Shown: positions 9,040-17,666, numbered from the stretch's first letter. The stretch is 37,855 nt of DNA from DAOPZC01 sp035353175 (GCA_035353175.1 DAOPZC010000047.1:1-37855), one strand, 5' to 3'. Numbers and translations are program-made. The notes: generated from the letters alone by a model not told the origin.

Positions 9040-10173
9040 TCAGGCCTGCGCCTTCGTCGCGTTCTGTTTCAGATACGCCTCGATGAACGGCTGGATGTGC
9101 CCGTCCATAACGGCCTGCACGTTCGAGGTCTGCTCGTCCGTCCGGTGGTCCTTCACCATCGTATAGGGCTGGAACACGTACGAGCGGATCTGGCTGCCCC
9201 ACGCGATTTCGCCCTTCTCGCCATAGAACCGCTCCATCTCTTTACGCTGGCGATCCTCGTAGAGTTCGTACAACTTGGCTTTCAGCATGCTCATGGCCTT
9301 GGCACGGTTCTTGTGCTGCGAGCGTTCGGACTGCACGGCGACGACGATTCCCGAGGGCAAGTGCGTCAGCCGGATCGCCGAATCGGTCTTGTTCACGTGC
9401 TGACCCCCCGCGCCGCCGGAGCGGTAGGTGTCGACGCGCAGGTCCTCCTCCTTGATCTCCACATCGATCTCTTCGGTCAGCTCGGCGACCACGTCGAGCG
9501 AACTGAACGAGGTGTGCCGCCGCTTATTCGCGTCAAAGGGGCTGATGCGGACCAGGCGGTGCACGCCGCGCTCGGCCTTCAGATAGCCGTAGGCGTAAGG
9601 GCCGGTGACCAGGAAGGTGACCGACTTGAGGCCGGCCTCTTCGCCCGGCTGCGAATCGAACACTTCGACTTCGAACCCGTTGTCTTCACAGTACATGCGG
9701 TACATGCGGAAAAGCATATCGGCCCAGTCGCAGGACTCCGTGCCGCCCGCGCCGGAATGCAGCGTCAAGTAAGCGTTGCAGGCGTCCAGTTTGCCGCCCA
9801 GCAACGACTGCAGCCGCAGTTTCGACACCATGACATCGGACTTGTCGAACACATGTGCCATTTCGGCGAAAGCCTGCTGCCGCTGCGGGCCCTCCTCCTC
9901 AGCCTTGGCCAGTTCCAGCATCAGCTCCTGATCTCCGAGCAGGCGGACCAGCTCGTCGAACGGACGCACAAATGCGCGTTGAGCGTTGGTCTTGGCAATC
10001 ACCTCTTTAGCCGCGTTCTGATCGCTCCAGAACTCCGGCAGGGCCGCCGTTTCCTCAAGCTGCGCAAGAATGGCGCGACGGCTCTCAATGTCGAGATACC
10101 CGCGCATCTCACCGATTCCCTCTCGCAGTTTATTCAACCGGAGCACGATGTCTTCTTGTTCGATCACGTCCAC
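9040..10173 (-). CDS. prfB: Peptide chain release factor 2
   Basis: 377 residues. RF2 ends translation at UGA and UAA. The SPF stop-codon recognition tripeptide is in RISPFDANKRRHTSF, and the catalytic GGQ is in SGGAGGQHVNKTDSA, so this is RF2 rather than RF1 (PxT). The frame is open throughout: at the GYL-D position, where many bacteria carry CTT TGA C and need a +1 shift, this gene reads CTC GAC. The start is GTG at 10173 or GTG at 10167; AAGG is 3 or 9 bases away, so the second is equally possible. It heads the prfB-UAP-gpmI-amidase group with gaps of 36, 22 and 57 bases. Confidence 0.95.
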   Translation of the reverse strand: MDVIEQEDIVLRLNKLREGIGEMRGYLDIESRRAILAQLEETAALPEFWSDQNAAKEVIAKTNAQRAFVRPFDELVRLLGDQELMLELAKAEEEGPQRQQAFAEMAHVFDKSDVMVSKLRLQSLLGGKLDACNAYLTLHSGAGGTESCDWADMLFRMYRMYCEDNGFEVEVFDSQPGEEAGLKSVTFLVTGPYAYGYLKAERGVHRLVRISPFDANKRRHTSFSSLDVVAELTEEIDVEIKEEDLRVDTYRSGGAGGQHVNKTDSAIRLTHLPSGIVVAVQSERSQHKNRAKAMSMLKAKLYELYEDRQRKEMERFYGEKGEIAWGSQIRSYVFQPYTMVKDHRTDEQTSNVQAVMDGHIQPFIEAYLKQNATKAQA

Positions 10174-10203
10174 CCGCCTTACTCAAAAAATAGATGAGGG
10201 GGT

Positions 10204-10232
10204 ATTATGACAACTCGCCCCGCCCTGCGCAA
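10204..10232 (-). promoter_or_regulatory. Candidate promoter of the prfB gene group
   Basis: Minus-strand TTGCGC (10232-10227) and CATAAT (10209-10204), with a 17-base spacer, lie 31 bases upstream of the prfB GTG, in the 74-base gap after feoA. Confidence 0.5.
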
Positions 10233-10247
10233 GTCCGCATCCCGGCC

Positions 10248-10490
10248 TCACTCGATTTCAACCTTCTTGGCTATCGCGCGTGAGATCAGAAACCGCGCAT
10301 CGCCCGCCCCGATCACGAGGGAGTGTTCGGACTTGCGGTTACGAAACATCGCCACGCGGGCACCGGGGAACAGGCCCATTTCCGTCGACTTGCGGTCTCC
10401 GTTTGTGCGGATGATGCCCGATTCCCCATCCGCCAGATCCACGAGGCAACGCGCCTGTGCGGCGGGATCAATCGCTTCATTTCCACTCAT
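10248..10490 (-). CDS. feoA: FeoA-domain protein of the ferrous iron transporter
   Basis: 80 residues, the size of stand-alone FeoA, a small SH3-like cytoplasmic partner of FeoB. The fold pattern is visible: LVDLADGESGIIR, then the STEMGLFPGARVAM turn, and a C-terminal hydrophobic strand with ARFLISRAIAKKVEIE. The ATG at 10490 lies inside the 3' end of feoB and overlaps it by 14 bases in another frame, so translation is probably coupled. In most bacteria feoA precedes feoB; here it follows. In-frame codons upstream to 10553 exist but are unlike FeoA. Confidence 0.85.
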   Translation of the reverse strand: MSGNEAIDPAAQARCLVDLADGESGIIRTNGDRKSTEMGLFPGARVAMFRNRKSEHSLVIGAGDARFLISRAIAKKVEIE

Positions 10491-12720
10491 GGCACACCCT
10501 CTTTCCGAGCAGATGCAACACGCCAATTCCGGCGGACGCGAGGATGGCCACACCCCCCAGCCAAACGGCCGCGCGCGCCGGCGCGCTGAAAAAGGTCGCC
10601 GACTGGTAATACGCCGTAGCCACCATCCAAGCCAGCATCGTTTGATACAGGACAGCGAACCCCATCCAGCGCCATCCGGCCTCGCGCCCCAGCACGATGA
10701 GCGCCGCCACGCAGGGGGAATAGATCAGGACGAACAACAGGTAGGAGAACGCCGCTGCCCGCGTTCCGAAGTTGCGCCGCATCGCGGCCAGCAGCCCTTC
10801 GCCCGCATCCGGACGGGAAGCGTCCGCATCGCCCCACCCGTACCCGACCGCAAGGCTCTCGCACGCCCCCCGCAACACGGCCCGAAGGTCAAAGGCCTGC
10901 TCCGGCCGCTCTTTCTGAGTTCCGCCGTCGGCATGGGAGTACAACACCTCGAGGGTTCCCACGATGGCCTCTTTCGCCATCAGCCCGGTCAGCAACCCCG
11001 CCGCCGCGGGCCAGTTGTTCTCCGCCACGCCCATCGGTCTCAGCACGACGGTCATGGCACGGCCCGCCGCCGAGCGCCTCGCCTCCGCCTGTTCGCGGCC
11101 GGCGCTGCCCCAGTCGAGAGCGGCGTTGGCCAGGCTCAGGAGCACCGCGATCAGCAGGATCACCTGGCCGGCACGCATCAGAAAGCTCTTGAGGTTGTAC
11201 CAGACGTGTTCCAGACATCCGCGCAGGGCAGGAACATGGTAAGGGGGCAGCTCCATCACGAAGGCCGACACCTCGCCCTTGAACAGCGTTCGGTGCAAGA
11301 CCAGTCCCGACAGGATCGCCAGCAAAGCCCCCGTGAGGTACAGCAGAAAAATCACCGCGTTGCCGTGACGCGGGAAGAACGCCATGGCGAAGATCGCGTA
11401 CACGGGCATCCGCGCGCCGCACGACATGAACGGCGCGATCAGCATGGTCAGCACCCGGTCGCGCCGCTGTTCCAGCGTGCGCGTCGCCATCAGCGCGGGC
11501 ACGGTGCATCCGAACCCCACCAGCAGCGGGATAAACGCCTTGCCCGGCAGCCCGATGCGGTTCAGGAACCGGTCCATGATGAACGCCGCCCGCGCCATAT
11601 ATCCCGACTCCTCCAACAGGCTCAGGCAAAGAAAAATCATAAAGATAGGCGGCATGAACGTCGCTACCGTGGTAAGGCCTGAGCCCAGGCCGTCGGAGAT
11701 GAGCGAGGTCACCAGTTTCGGCGCGCCGGCAGCTTGCAGCCACGCGCGGGGCCCCTGCACCAGCAGCGCGCCGAACACATGGTCAATAAAGTCCACCAGC
11801 GGCTGGGTCAGCCAAACCGTCAGCCAGAAGACCACATACATCACGCACAGGAACACGGGAATGCCGGCCGGGCGGCTCAACAGGAGCCGGTCCGCGATGT
11901 CTGACAGCCGCCGTTTCATTTCCAGCCGCCGCCTGACCACGTCGTGCGCCAGCCCCCGGATAAAGCCCAGCCGCGCGTCCATCACCGCCGCCTCGGGCTT
12001 CTGCCCGGTGTGGCGCGCGATCCGCGCGTTCTCTTCGTCCACGATCGCGTCGAACACTCCCTCCGTCAGCCCGCGCGCGAAAGGGTCCTTTTCCAGCAGC
12101 TTGATGGCCAGCCAGCGCGAATCGACACCCGCATCGTCCGCCGCCACGATCAGACACAGCTGCAGTCGCTGCACAGAGCGCTCGGCGTCGCCGTACAGGA
12201 TCCGCGCCGCGGGTAACCGGCGAGCCTCTGCGATCTCCAGCACGGCCGCCTTCAACGCCTCGGCCCCCTCGCCCCGCGACGCCACCATGGGAACCACAGG
12301 GCATCCCAAATGTTGAGACAGATGCACGGGATCGACGCTCATCCCGTGGCGCTCCGCCACATCCATTTGGTTCAGCGCCACCACCAGCGGCACGCGCATG
12401 TCCAAGAGTTGCGCGGTCAGATAAAGGCTACGCTCGAGATTCGATGCGTCCACGATGTTGATGACCGCCGAGGGCTTGTTTCGGATCAGATAGTCGCGCG
12501 CCACGCGTTCGTCGTCGGTGTACGGCGAGAAGGAGTAGATGCCGGGCAGATCGGTCACGCGGAACGTGCGCCCCTTCTGGGAAAATGAAGCCTGCGCACG
12601 ATCGACCGTGACGCCGGTCCAGTTGCCGGTGCGTTCGCGCGCGCCGGTCAGAAGATTGAACAGCGTGGTCTTGCCTGTGTTGGGATTCCCAACCAGCGTG
12701 ACGGTCAGTCCTTCGCCCAT
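10477..12720 (-). CDS. feoB: Ferrous iron transporter FeoB (GTPase-permease)
   Basis: 747 residues, full length. FeoB imports Fe2+ across the inner membrane. The N-terminal G domain has G1 (GNPNTGKT), the GNWTGVTVD switch region, G3 (DLPGIYSFS) and G4 (NQMD). A helical insertion follows, then about ten membrane segments with the paired Gate regions (for example GFGCTVPALMATRT) and a short cytoplasmic tail ending at TGA 10479-10477. The ATG at 12720 begins MGEGLTVTLVGNPN as in homologues. An in-frame TTG at 12741 with GAGG 7 bases upstream is a real alternative and would add 7 residues. The 3' end overlaps feoA. Confidence 0.95.
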   Translation of the reverse strand: MGEGLTVTLVGNPNTGKTTLFNLLTGARERTGNWTGVTVDRAQASFSQKGRTFRVTDLPGIYSFSPYTDDERVARDYLIRNKPSAVINIVDASNLERSLYLTAQLLDMRVPLVVALNQMDVAERHGMSVDPVHLSQHLGCPVVPMVASRGEGAEALKAAVLEIAEARRLPAARILYGDAERSVQRLQLCLIVAADDAGVDSRWLAIKLLEKDPFARGLTEGVFDAIVDEENARIARHTGQKPEAAVMDARLGFIRGLAHDVVRRRLEMKRRLSDIADRLLLSRPAGIPVFLCVMYVVFWLTVWLTQPLVDFIDHVFGALLVQGPRAWLQAAGAPKLVTSLISDGLGSGLTTVATFMPPIFMIFLCLSLLEESGYMARAAFIMDRFLNRIGLPGKAFIPLLVGFGCTVPALMATRTLEQRRDRVLTMLIAPFMSCGARMPVYAIFAMAFFPRHGNAVIFLLYLTGALLAILSGLVLHRTLFKGEVSAFVMELPPYHVPALRGCLEHVWYNLKSFLMRAGQVILLIAVLLSLANAALDWGSAGREQAEARRSAAGRAMTVVLRPMGVAENNWPAAAGLLTGLMAKEAIVGTLEVLYSHADGGTQKERPEQAFDLRAVLRGACESLAVGYGWGDADASRPDAGEGLLAAMRRNFGTRAAAFSYLLFVLIYSPCVAALIVLGREAGWRWMGFAVLYQTMLAWMVATAYYQSATFFSAPARAAVWLGGVAILASAGIGVLHLLGKRVCHEWK

Positions 12721-12742
12721 GCCGCGCCACCCCGTTCGCAAT

Positions 12743-12760
12743 TGTTAGCCTCGGTAAACA
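12743..12760. promoter_or_regulatory. Imperfect palindrome at the feoB transcription start (possible metal-regulator site)
   Basis: TGTTAGCCTCGGTAAACA pairs at 6 of 9 positions (TGTT/AACA outer, CC/GG inner). It lies just downstream of the feoB -10 box, over the expected start of the transcript. The GTTAGCCT half is similar to the core of DtxR/IdeR-type boxes. This is a weak match, proposed because iron uptake genes are usually controlled by iron. Confidence 0.3.
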
Positions 12761-12771
12761 TACGGTGGCAA

Positions 12772-12800
12772 AGTATAGGCATCCCGCGCCCGGAAAACAA
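12772..12800 (-). promoter_or_regulatory. Sigma70-type promoter of feoB-feoA
   Basis: Minus-strand TTGTTT (12800-12795) and TATACT (12777-12772) have an ideal 17-base spacer, about 50 bases before the feoB ATG. Confidence 0.6.
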
Positions 12801-12931
12801 GCGGAAAACATCCTTCGCGACGGGGAGATTAAACAGATCGGCGGAGGCCTTCAGCAGCGTCCGAAACGGGATCATTTTTATGCCCGATTCCTGTTGACCC
12901 GTTGCGCAAGTTCCCGTACCCTAATGCGACT

Positions 12932-12960
12932 TTTACGACAATTTGTTTTGTCTCAATAAT
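12932..12960 (+). promoter_or_regulatory. Candidate promoter of the phosphatase-PHP fusion gene
   Basis: TTTACG (12932-12937) and AATAAT (12955-12960) are 17 bases apart and end 28 bases before the ATG at 12989. The spacer contains a small inverted repeat (GACAA, 6 bases, TTGTC). A second option is TTGACC at 12894 with the weak box TACCCT at 12917. Confidence 0.35.
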
Positions 12961-12988
12961 CTATCTCTGACGAAAGTTGCATCGACGC

Positions 12989-14491
12989 ATGAGTGAACCA
13001 TCTCTGACCATATTGGCGATCGCCGACCTGCACTATACGGGCCTTGCGCGGCAGACCGCGCAGCTGCCGCAGCTGCGCGGCGAATTGGCGCAGACCCTGC
13101 TGAAAAAGGTGTTTTTGCGCCTGGCGCACATGGGTATCAAGCCCGACCTCACCGTCCTGTTGGGCGACTTGGTTGAAAGCGGAAGCGACCGCAATGCCGA
13201 ACTCGACCTGATCTCCCTGCACGGCGAGCTGACGCGCAGCAACGTGCCCTTTCTCGCGCTCCCCGGAAACCATGACGGCGACATGGCTGCATTCAACTCG
13301 CTTTTCAGCTCCCAGCCCGGATTCCGCGAATTCGGCGGTTACGGCTTTCTGCTGTTCAACGACGCCTACACGGAAAACCAGGAGTGCCTGCGTTCGGAAA
13401 CCGATCTCGCACTGACCCGGCAAGTCGCCGCGGAGCACCCGGGCCTGCCGCTTATCGCGCTCCAGCATCCGCCGATTTACCCGGCCATCGACTCGCATTA
13501 CCCGTATCGTCCTACGAACTCGGCCGAGATCATCGACTCCTTCCAGAAGTCCGGCGTGGTTCTTTCCCTCAGCGGGCACTACCACAAGGGACAGAAGGCC
13601 CGCGCCCATGAGGGAGTCCTATACCACACCGTTTCAGCTCTGTGCGAACAACCTTTCAGGTTCAGCCTGATCCGCCTTAACGGCGCGCGCGCGGAGGTTG
13701 AAGAACTCAACCTCGCCATGCAGGTGCCAAACATCGTGGACGTCCACTGCCACACCGAGCACGCCTACTGCGGGACCACCGTCGACACGGCCCCCTGTAT
13801 CGCCCTCTCCCAAGCCATGGGCATCAGCACGCTGTGCATCACCGAACACGCCTTCCAGCTCTATTTCGAGAAAAGCCGCGCGATGGGATTCAAATGGCAG
13901 AACGATCCCTCGCTTGTCGAAGCGGCATGGGCCACCCCCGGACGGGGGCGCATGGCCGCCTACACCCAGTTCGCGCAGAAGATCCGTTCGCCGTTTGTCA
14001 AAATCGGACTTGAGCTGGACCTCTACAACAACGGCAAGTTGCTGATCGCCCCCGAAGACGCTGAATCGGAGTGGGACATTCTCATCGGGGCCGTGCATTT
14101 CATCCACGATTTCGTTCCAGGAAAGACCGCCCAGAAAGAGGCCGAGAAGCTTTTCATCCGCGATGTGGAACAGTTGGTCGAACACGACATCGATGTCTTG
14201 GCCCATCCCTTCCGATTCTTCTCGCGGAATCGGCTGGAACGTCCCACGCACCTGTATCCGGTCATGGCGGGCCTGTTGGCGGACAGCGGCGTGGCCGTGG
14301 AAGTAAATTTCCACACCTATTTGCCGGACGCCGAGTTCATCCGGCAGTGTGCCGAGAAAGGGGTGAAGATCGCGCTCGCCTCCGACACGCACGACCTTGC
14401 CGAGGCCGGCGAGTTCTGGCCACACGTGAACATCCTCCGGCAGGCCGGCATCACGCCGAAGACTTATTCCGAGACGCTTTTCGCGTTCTGA
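12989..14491 (+). CDS. Two-domain phosphoesterase: calcineurin-like metallophosphatase fused to PHP domain
   Basis: 500 residues. The N-terminal half (about 5-235) shows the metallophosphatase series DLH, GDLVE, GNHDGD, QHPP and GHYHKG. The C-terminal half (about 250-500) shows a PHP series: VHCHTEHAYC, ITEH, GLELDLYN, GAVHFI, LAHPFRFF and SDTHD, covering the metal-binding positions of histidinol-phosphatase-like PHP proteins. Both active sites look intact, so two linked phosphate-ester hydrolysis steps are possible; the substrates are unknown. The ATG at 12989 lacks a clear ribosome binding site, and TTG at 12977 is an alternative. It is a single-gene unit between divergent feoB and convergent ptsI. 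No histidine genes are nearby, so histidinol phosphate is not implied by context. Confidence 0.82.
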   Translation: MSEPSLTILAIADLHYTGLARQTAQLPQLRGELAQTLLKKVFLRLAHMGIKPDLTVLLGDLVESGSDRNAELDLISLHGELTRSNVPFLALPGNHDGDMAAFNSLFSSQPGFREFGGYGFLLFNDAYTENQECLRSETDLALTRQVAAEHPGLPLIALQHPPIYPAIDSHYPYRPTNSAEIIDSFQKSGVVLSLSGHYHKGQKARAHEGVLYHTVSALCEQPFRFSLIRLNGARAEVEELNLAMQVPNIVDVHCHTEHAYCGTTVDTAPCIALSQAMGISTLCITEHAFQLYFEKSRAMGFKWQNDPSLVEAAWATPGRGRMAAYTQFAQKIRSPFVKIGLELDLYNNGKLLIAPEDAESEWDILIGAVHFIHDFVPGKTAQKEAEKLFIRDVEQLVEHDIDVLAHPFRFFSRNRLERPTHLYPVMAGLLADSGVAVEVNFHTYLPDAEFIRQCAEKGVKIALASDTHDLAEAGEFWPHVNILRQAGITPKTYSETLFAF

Positions 14492-14561
14492 GTTTTCAGC
14501 GTAACGACATGCGCCCGGGCGTCACCCGCAGGGCGCACCGTGGCCGATTCCGACGGGACAA

Positions 14562-14583
14562 GGGCGAGAACACAGTCTCGCCC
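14562..14583. terminator. Hairpin between convergent genes, possible bidirectional terminator
   Basis: GGGCGAGA (14562-14569) and TCTCGCCC (14576-14583) form a perfect 8-bp stem with a 6-base loop. It sits in the 108-base gap between the PHP fusion stop and the convergent ptsI stop. There is no real T-run on either side, so efficiency is uncertain. Nothing else is seen in this gap. Confidence 0.45.
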
Positions 14584-14599
14584 CGCGGGCTCACACCGA

Positions 14600-16405
14600 T
14601 CACTGAAGATACAACAGATCCGGTGCGAGCTTCATCACCTGATTGCGGCAATAGGTGTACACTTTATCCGCAGGCGATCCGGCCATTCGCCGCACAGTTT
14701 CGGCCAACGTCGTCGCATCTGTGTACGAGACTTGGCTGAGGATTTTCTTGACCAACGGGATGAGATTGGGCGACATGCTGAGTTCATCCACGCCCATGCC
14801 GACGAAGAGCACGGCCATCACGGGATCCGCCGCAGTTTCACCGCACACCGACACCTTCAGGCCATTCGCATGAGCTGCCCGCACCGACATGTCGAGCAGC
14901 AGCAGAACGGCGGGGTGCGTCGGCTGATACAGCCGCGCGACCGTTTCGTTCACGCGGTCAACCGCCAACGTGTACTGGATCAGATCGTTCGTGCCGATGG
15001 AAAAGAAATCCGACTCTTTGGCCAAGGCGTCGGCAATCAGAGCCGCGGCGGGAATTTCGACCATCACACCGCGTTTAATCGTCTCGTCAAAAGGGATGCC
15101 ATCAGACTTCAGTGCCGCCATGCACCCGCGAAGCTCAAGGTTGGCGGCGCGCAGCTCGTCGATCGTCGCGATCATCGGATACATGAGCTGCACGTTGCCG
15201 TGAGCGCTCGCCCGCAAGATGGCGCGCAGCTGTCGCCGGAACACCTCGGGATTGCGCAGCAGGTAACGGATGGAGCGGTTCCCCAGAAACGGGTTCGCCT
15301 CTTTGTGCGCCATGCTGCCGCTCTTGGTCACCTTGTCCCCGCCGAGATCCAGCACGCGGATCGTGACCGGCTGGCCTTCCGGCATCGCGCGCGCCGCCGC
15401 CGTATAGGCGTGCATTTGCTCGTCTTCCGTCGGCTCGCGGTCGAACGTCAGCCACAAATACTCCGAGCGGTAGAGGCCCACGCCCTCGGCGCCGACCGCG
15501 TAAAGATCGGTCATCGGCGTGCTGTGGTCAACATTCGCCAAGAACGGAACAGCATGGCCGTCACTGGTCCTTCCGGGAGCCAGCTTGCCCTGCTCAAGCG
15601 TCTCTTCCAACGTCTTCGAGCGGGCCACCATTTTCTCGAAAGCCAACCGTTCTTCGCGGCCCGGATTGAGAATCACCTTCCCGCGCGTACCGTCGAGCAG
15701 CAGGATGTCGCCGGTCTTGACAATCTCCGAGAGCGACCCCAAGCCGACCACTGCGGGAATCCCCAGCGCACGCGCCAGCAGCGACGCGTGGGACGTCGTG
15801 CTCCCGCGGTCCGTGGCGAAACCGAGAATCAGATTCTTGGGCAGCGCGATGGTTTCCGAAGGCGTGAGCTCATCCGCCGCGACGATGCAGGGCTGCTCCA
15901 CGCGGAAAGGCTGCGCGTCAGCGCCGCCCGTCAGGTTTCGGATGATCCGCTTGGCGATGTCGCCGACATCCTGGGCACGCTCGCGCAGGTAGGCGTCGTC
16001 CATGGCGGCAAACGTCGACGAATACCTTTCGGCCACCATGTTGACCGCGGCCTCGGCGTTGATCAGATTCTTCGAGACCTTTTCCTTGCAGGATCCGATG
16101 AACGCAGGATCGTCGAGCATCATCAGATGCCCGTCAAAAATGGTCGCCTCGTCTCCGCTGATGCGCTTCTTGAGTTCGAACGCCAGCGAGCGGATCTGAG
16201 CCCTGGTCAGCGCAAACGCGTCGGCCAGTCGCGACAACTCGTGCGCGAGCTGCCCAGGCTCCACCGGATACTCAGGCACCTGGTCGCTCGCCGTGGTGCG
16301 GAAAACGAAAACCGGGGCCGCGACGAAACCGCGCGAGGCGGCCAGTCCGGTCAGCATGCGCATCTCGCGCGGAGAACCGTGAACGCTGTCGGGGTCACTG
16401 TTCAT
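14600..16405 (-). CDS. ptsI: PTS enzyme I (phosphoenolpyruvate-protein phosphotransferase)
   Basis: 601 residues, near the usual 570-580 plus a short N-terminal extension. It transfers phosphate from PEP to its own His and then to HPr. The active-site motif GSTTSHASLLARALGIPAVVG places the His at H206. The PEP-binding barrel shows GLYRSEYLWL, RVLDLGGDK, NPFLGNRSIRYLL, MVEIPAAAL, SIGTNDLIQYTLAVDR and the catalytic Cys in VCGETAADP. The ATG at 16405 overlaps the ptsH 3' end by 11 bases, suggesting coupling. ATG 16360 or 16354, nearer the start of homology (MLTGLAASRG), are alternatives. It is the last gene of the kdsB cluster. Confidence 0.94.
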   Translation of the reverse strand: MNSDPDSVHGSPREMRMLTGLAASRGFVAAPVFVFRTTASDQVPEYPVEPGQLAHELSRLADAFALTRAQIRSLAFELKKRISGDEATIFDGHLMMLDDPAFIGSCKEKVSKNLINAEAAVNMVAERYSSTFAAMDDAYLRERAQDVGDIAKRIIRNLTGGADAQPFRVEQPCIVAADELTPSETIALPKNLILGFATDRGSTTSHASLLARALGIPAVVGLGSLSEIVKTGDILLLDGTRGKVILNPGREERLAFEKMVARSKTLEETLEQGKLAPGRTSDGHAVPFLANVDHSTPMTDLYAVGAEGVGLYRSEYLWLTFDREPTEDEQMHAYTAAARAMPEGQPVTIRVLDLGGDKVTKSGSMAHKEANPFLGNRSIRYLLRNPEVFRRQLRAILRASAHGNVQLMYPMIATIDELRAANLELRGCMAALKSDGIPFDETIKRGVMVEIPAAALIADALAKESDFFSIGTNDLIQYTLAVDRVNETVARLYQPTHPAVLLLLDMSVRAAHANGLKVSVCGETAADPVMAVLFVGMGVDELSMSPNLIPLVKKILSQVSYTDATTLAETVRRMAGSPADKVYTYCRNQVMKLAPDLLYLQ

Positions 16406-16691
16406 CGGGAATATCGAACTTGCGGGCCACCAAGGCTTCAAGCTCATCGAGCACTTCACGCTCCTGAGGACCGCTCGCGGTCACTCGCAACTTCGTGCCG
16501 CAAACAGCCTCCAGCGTCATCAGCGCCATGATGCTTTTGCCCGACACGACGCTGCCGTCCTTCTCCACATCGACCTCCGCATTGAAGCGCGATGCGACCT
16601 TGGCGAAGAGCCCTGCCGGGCGGACGTGCATGCCGTACTTGTTCAGCAACACAAATTCACGCGTCATTTTTTTTGTATCAGACTGTCCCAC
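16395..16691 (-). CDS. ptsH: Phosphocarrier protein HPr
   Basis: 98 residues. HPr relays phosphate from enzyme I. The active-site His is H22 in GMHVRPAGLFAK. The second, regulatory site is a Ser (S53) in SGKSIMALM, the site that HPr kinase modifies, in keeping with hprK directly upstream. The start is GTG 16691, because GAGGAGA is correctly placed before it; the ATG at 16667, closer to the usual HPr start, has only an A-run upstream. The hprK stop is 12 bases away. The acidic C-terminal tail is slightly longer than in typical 85-90 residue HPr. Confidence 0.94.
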   Translation of the reverse strand: MGQSDTKKMTREFVLLNKYGMHVRPAGLFAKVASRFNAEVDVEKDGSVVSGKSIMALMTLEAVCGTKLRVTASGPQEREVLDELEALVARKFDIPDEQ

Positions 16692-16703
16692 GATCTACTC
16701 TCC

Positions 16704-17666
16704 TCATCCGGCATGGTGCTGCTTGATCCGCGAGTCGAGCTCTCGAACCGCGACGAAACCGGAAAGGCGCAGTTTATGTTCCTGAGCCGCCGTTTCCACC
16801 AAGTTCACCAAATCCCTTCCAGGCGCGACCGGTATCACGAGCTGCGGCACCGAGACCCCGAGGAACTCGCGCCGCAGCTCATCAATCCCGGTACGGTCGA
16901 GTTCGGCATCCGCCTCGCCTTGCCGTTTAAGCGTCACCACCAAATCGACCTGCTTTTCGCCGCGCACCGCCGCCACACCGAAAATCGAAGGCACATGAAT
17001 GATGCCGATGCCGCGGATCTCCATGTAGTACTGGGTGACCGGCATGGCTGAACCGAGCAGACTGTTGTTGCTGTCGCGGCGCAGCTGCGTCAGATCGTCC
17101 GCGACCAGCGCGTGCCCGCGCTTGATCAGGCCGAGCGCCGTTTCGCTCTTGCCCAGTCCGGCGGCCCCTTCGATGAACACGCCGACTCCTGCCACCTCCA
17201 GCATCGTGCCGTGAACCTTACAGCGCGGCGCATGCAGATCTTCCAGCACGAACGTGGCGGCATGAATGAAAAGCCGTGTCACCATATTCGACTTCAGCAC
17301 CGCCACACCGTCCCGCTCCGCCACGCGCAACACCTCGGGGAAGACCCGCTTGCCGCGCGTGAAGACCATGCAGGGTATTTTCTTCGCGAACAGCTCTTCG
17401 AAACGCTGAACGCGCAACGCCTCCGGCAGAGAGGAGAGATACGCATATTCCGCCATCCCCACCACCTGGATCCGCTTCCAGGCGAAATGCCCGTAGAAAC
17501 CGGACAAGGCGAGGCCGGGGCGGTGGGCCACGGGCTCAATGATCACCCGCTCCAGCCCGGCCTCGCCGGCGGCCAACTCCAGGCCCAGCCGCTCACGGCC
17601 GACCGTCAGAAACTGGCCGACCGTGACGCGGGACTGAGGGACTTGACTCTGTCGGTTTTCCGCCAT
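16704..17666 (-). CDS. hprK: HPr kinase/phosphorylase
   Basis: 320 residues, full length. This hexameric enzyme adds phosphate to, and removes it from, the regulatory Ser of HPr. The N-terminal domain precedes the catalytic domain with His in CKVHGTMLE (H152), P-loop GAAGLGKSETAL (about 167-178), the LVADD pair (D190, D191), and the C-terminal signature IPVAPGRDLVNLVETAA. The ATG shares one base with the hpf stop (TAATG), so translation is coupled. In Firmicutes it serves catabolite repression with CcpA. In Gram-negatives without CcpA it more often tunes the phosphorelay; which applies here cannot be seen. Confidence 0.94.
   Translation of the reverse strand: MAENRQSQVPQSRVTVGQFLTVGRERLGLELAAGEAGLERVIIEPVAHRPGLALSGFYGHFAWKRIQVVGMAEYAYLSSLPEALRVQRFEELFAKKIPCMVFTRGKRVFPEVLRVAERDGVAVLKSNMVTRLFIHAATFVLEDLHAPRCKVHGTMLEVAGVGVFIEGAAGLGKSETALGLIKRGHALVADDLTQLRRDSNNSLLGSAMPVTQYYMEIRGIGIIHVPSIFGVAAVRGEKQVDLVVTLKRQGEADAELDRTGIDELRREFLGVSVPQLVIPVAPGRDLVNLVETAAQEHKLRLSGFVAVRELDSRIKQHHAG

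Noticed and set aside
10121..10173. Possible prfB frameshift leader with TGA just upstream of the GTG
   Set aside because: The in-frame TGA lies before the start codon, and the normal shift position reads CTC GAC. There is no slippery CTT TGA C, so no frameshift is needed.
8248..10197. Open frame of 649 codons antisense to prfB and the pyrophosphorylase gene
   Set aside because: It spans two clear genes and the gap between them on the other strand, with no recognisable protein feature.
14540..16531. Open frame of 663 codons antisense to ptsI
   Set aside because: ptsI on the other strand has every catalytic motif. The antisense product has shadow-like composition and no ribosome binding site.
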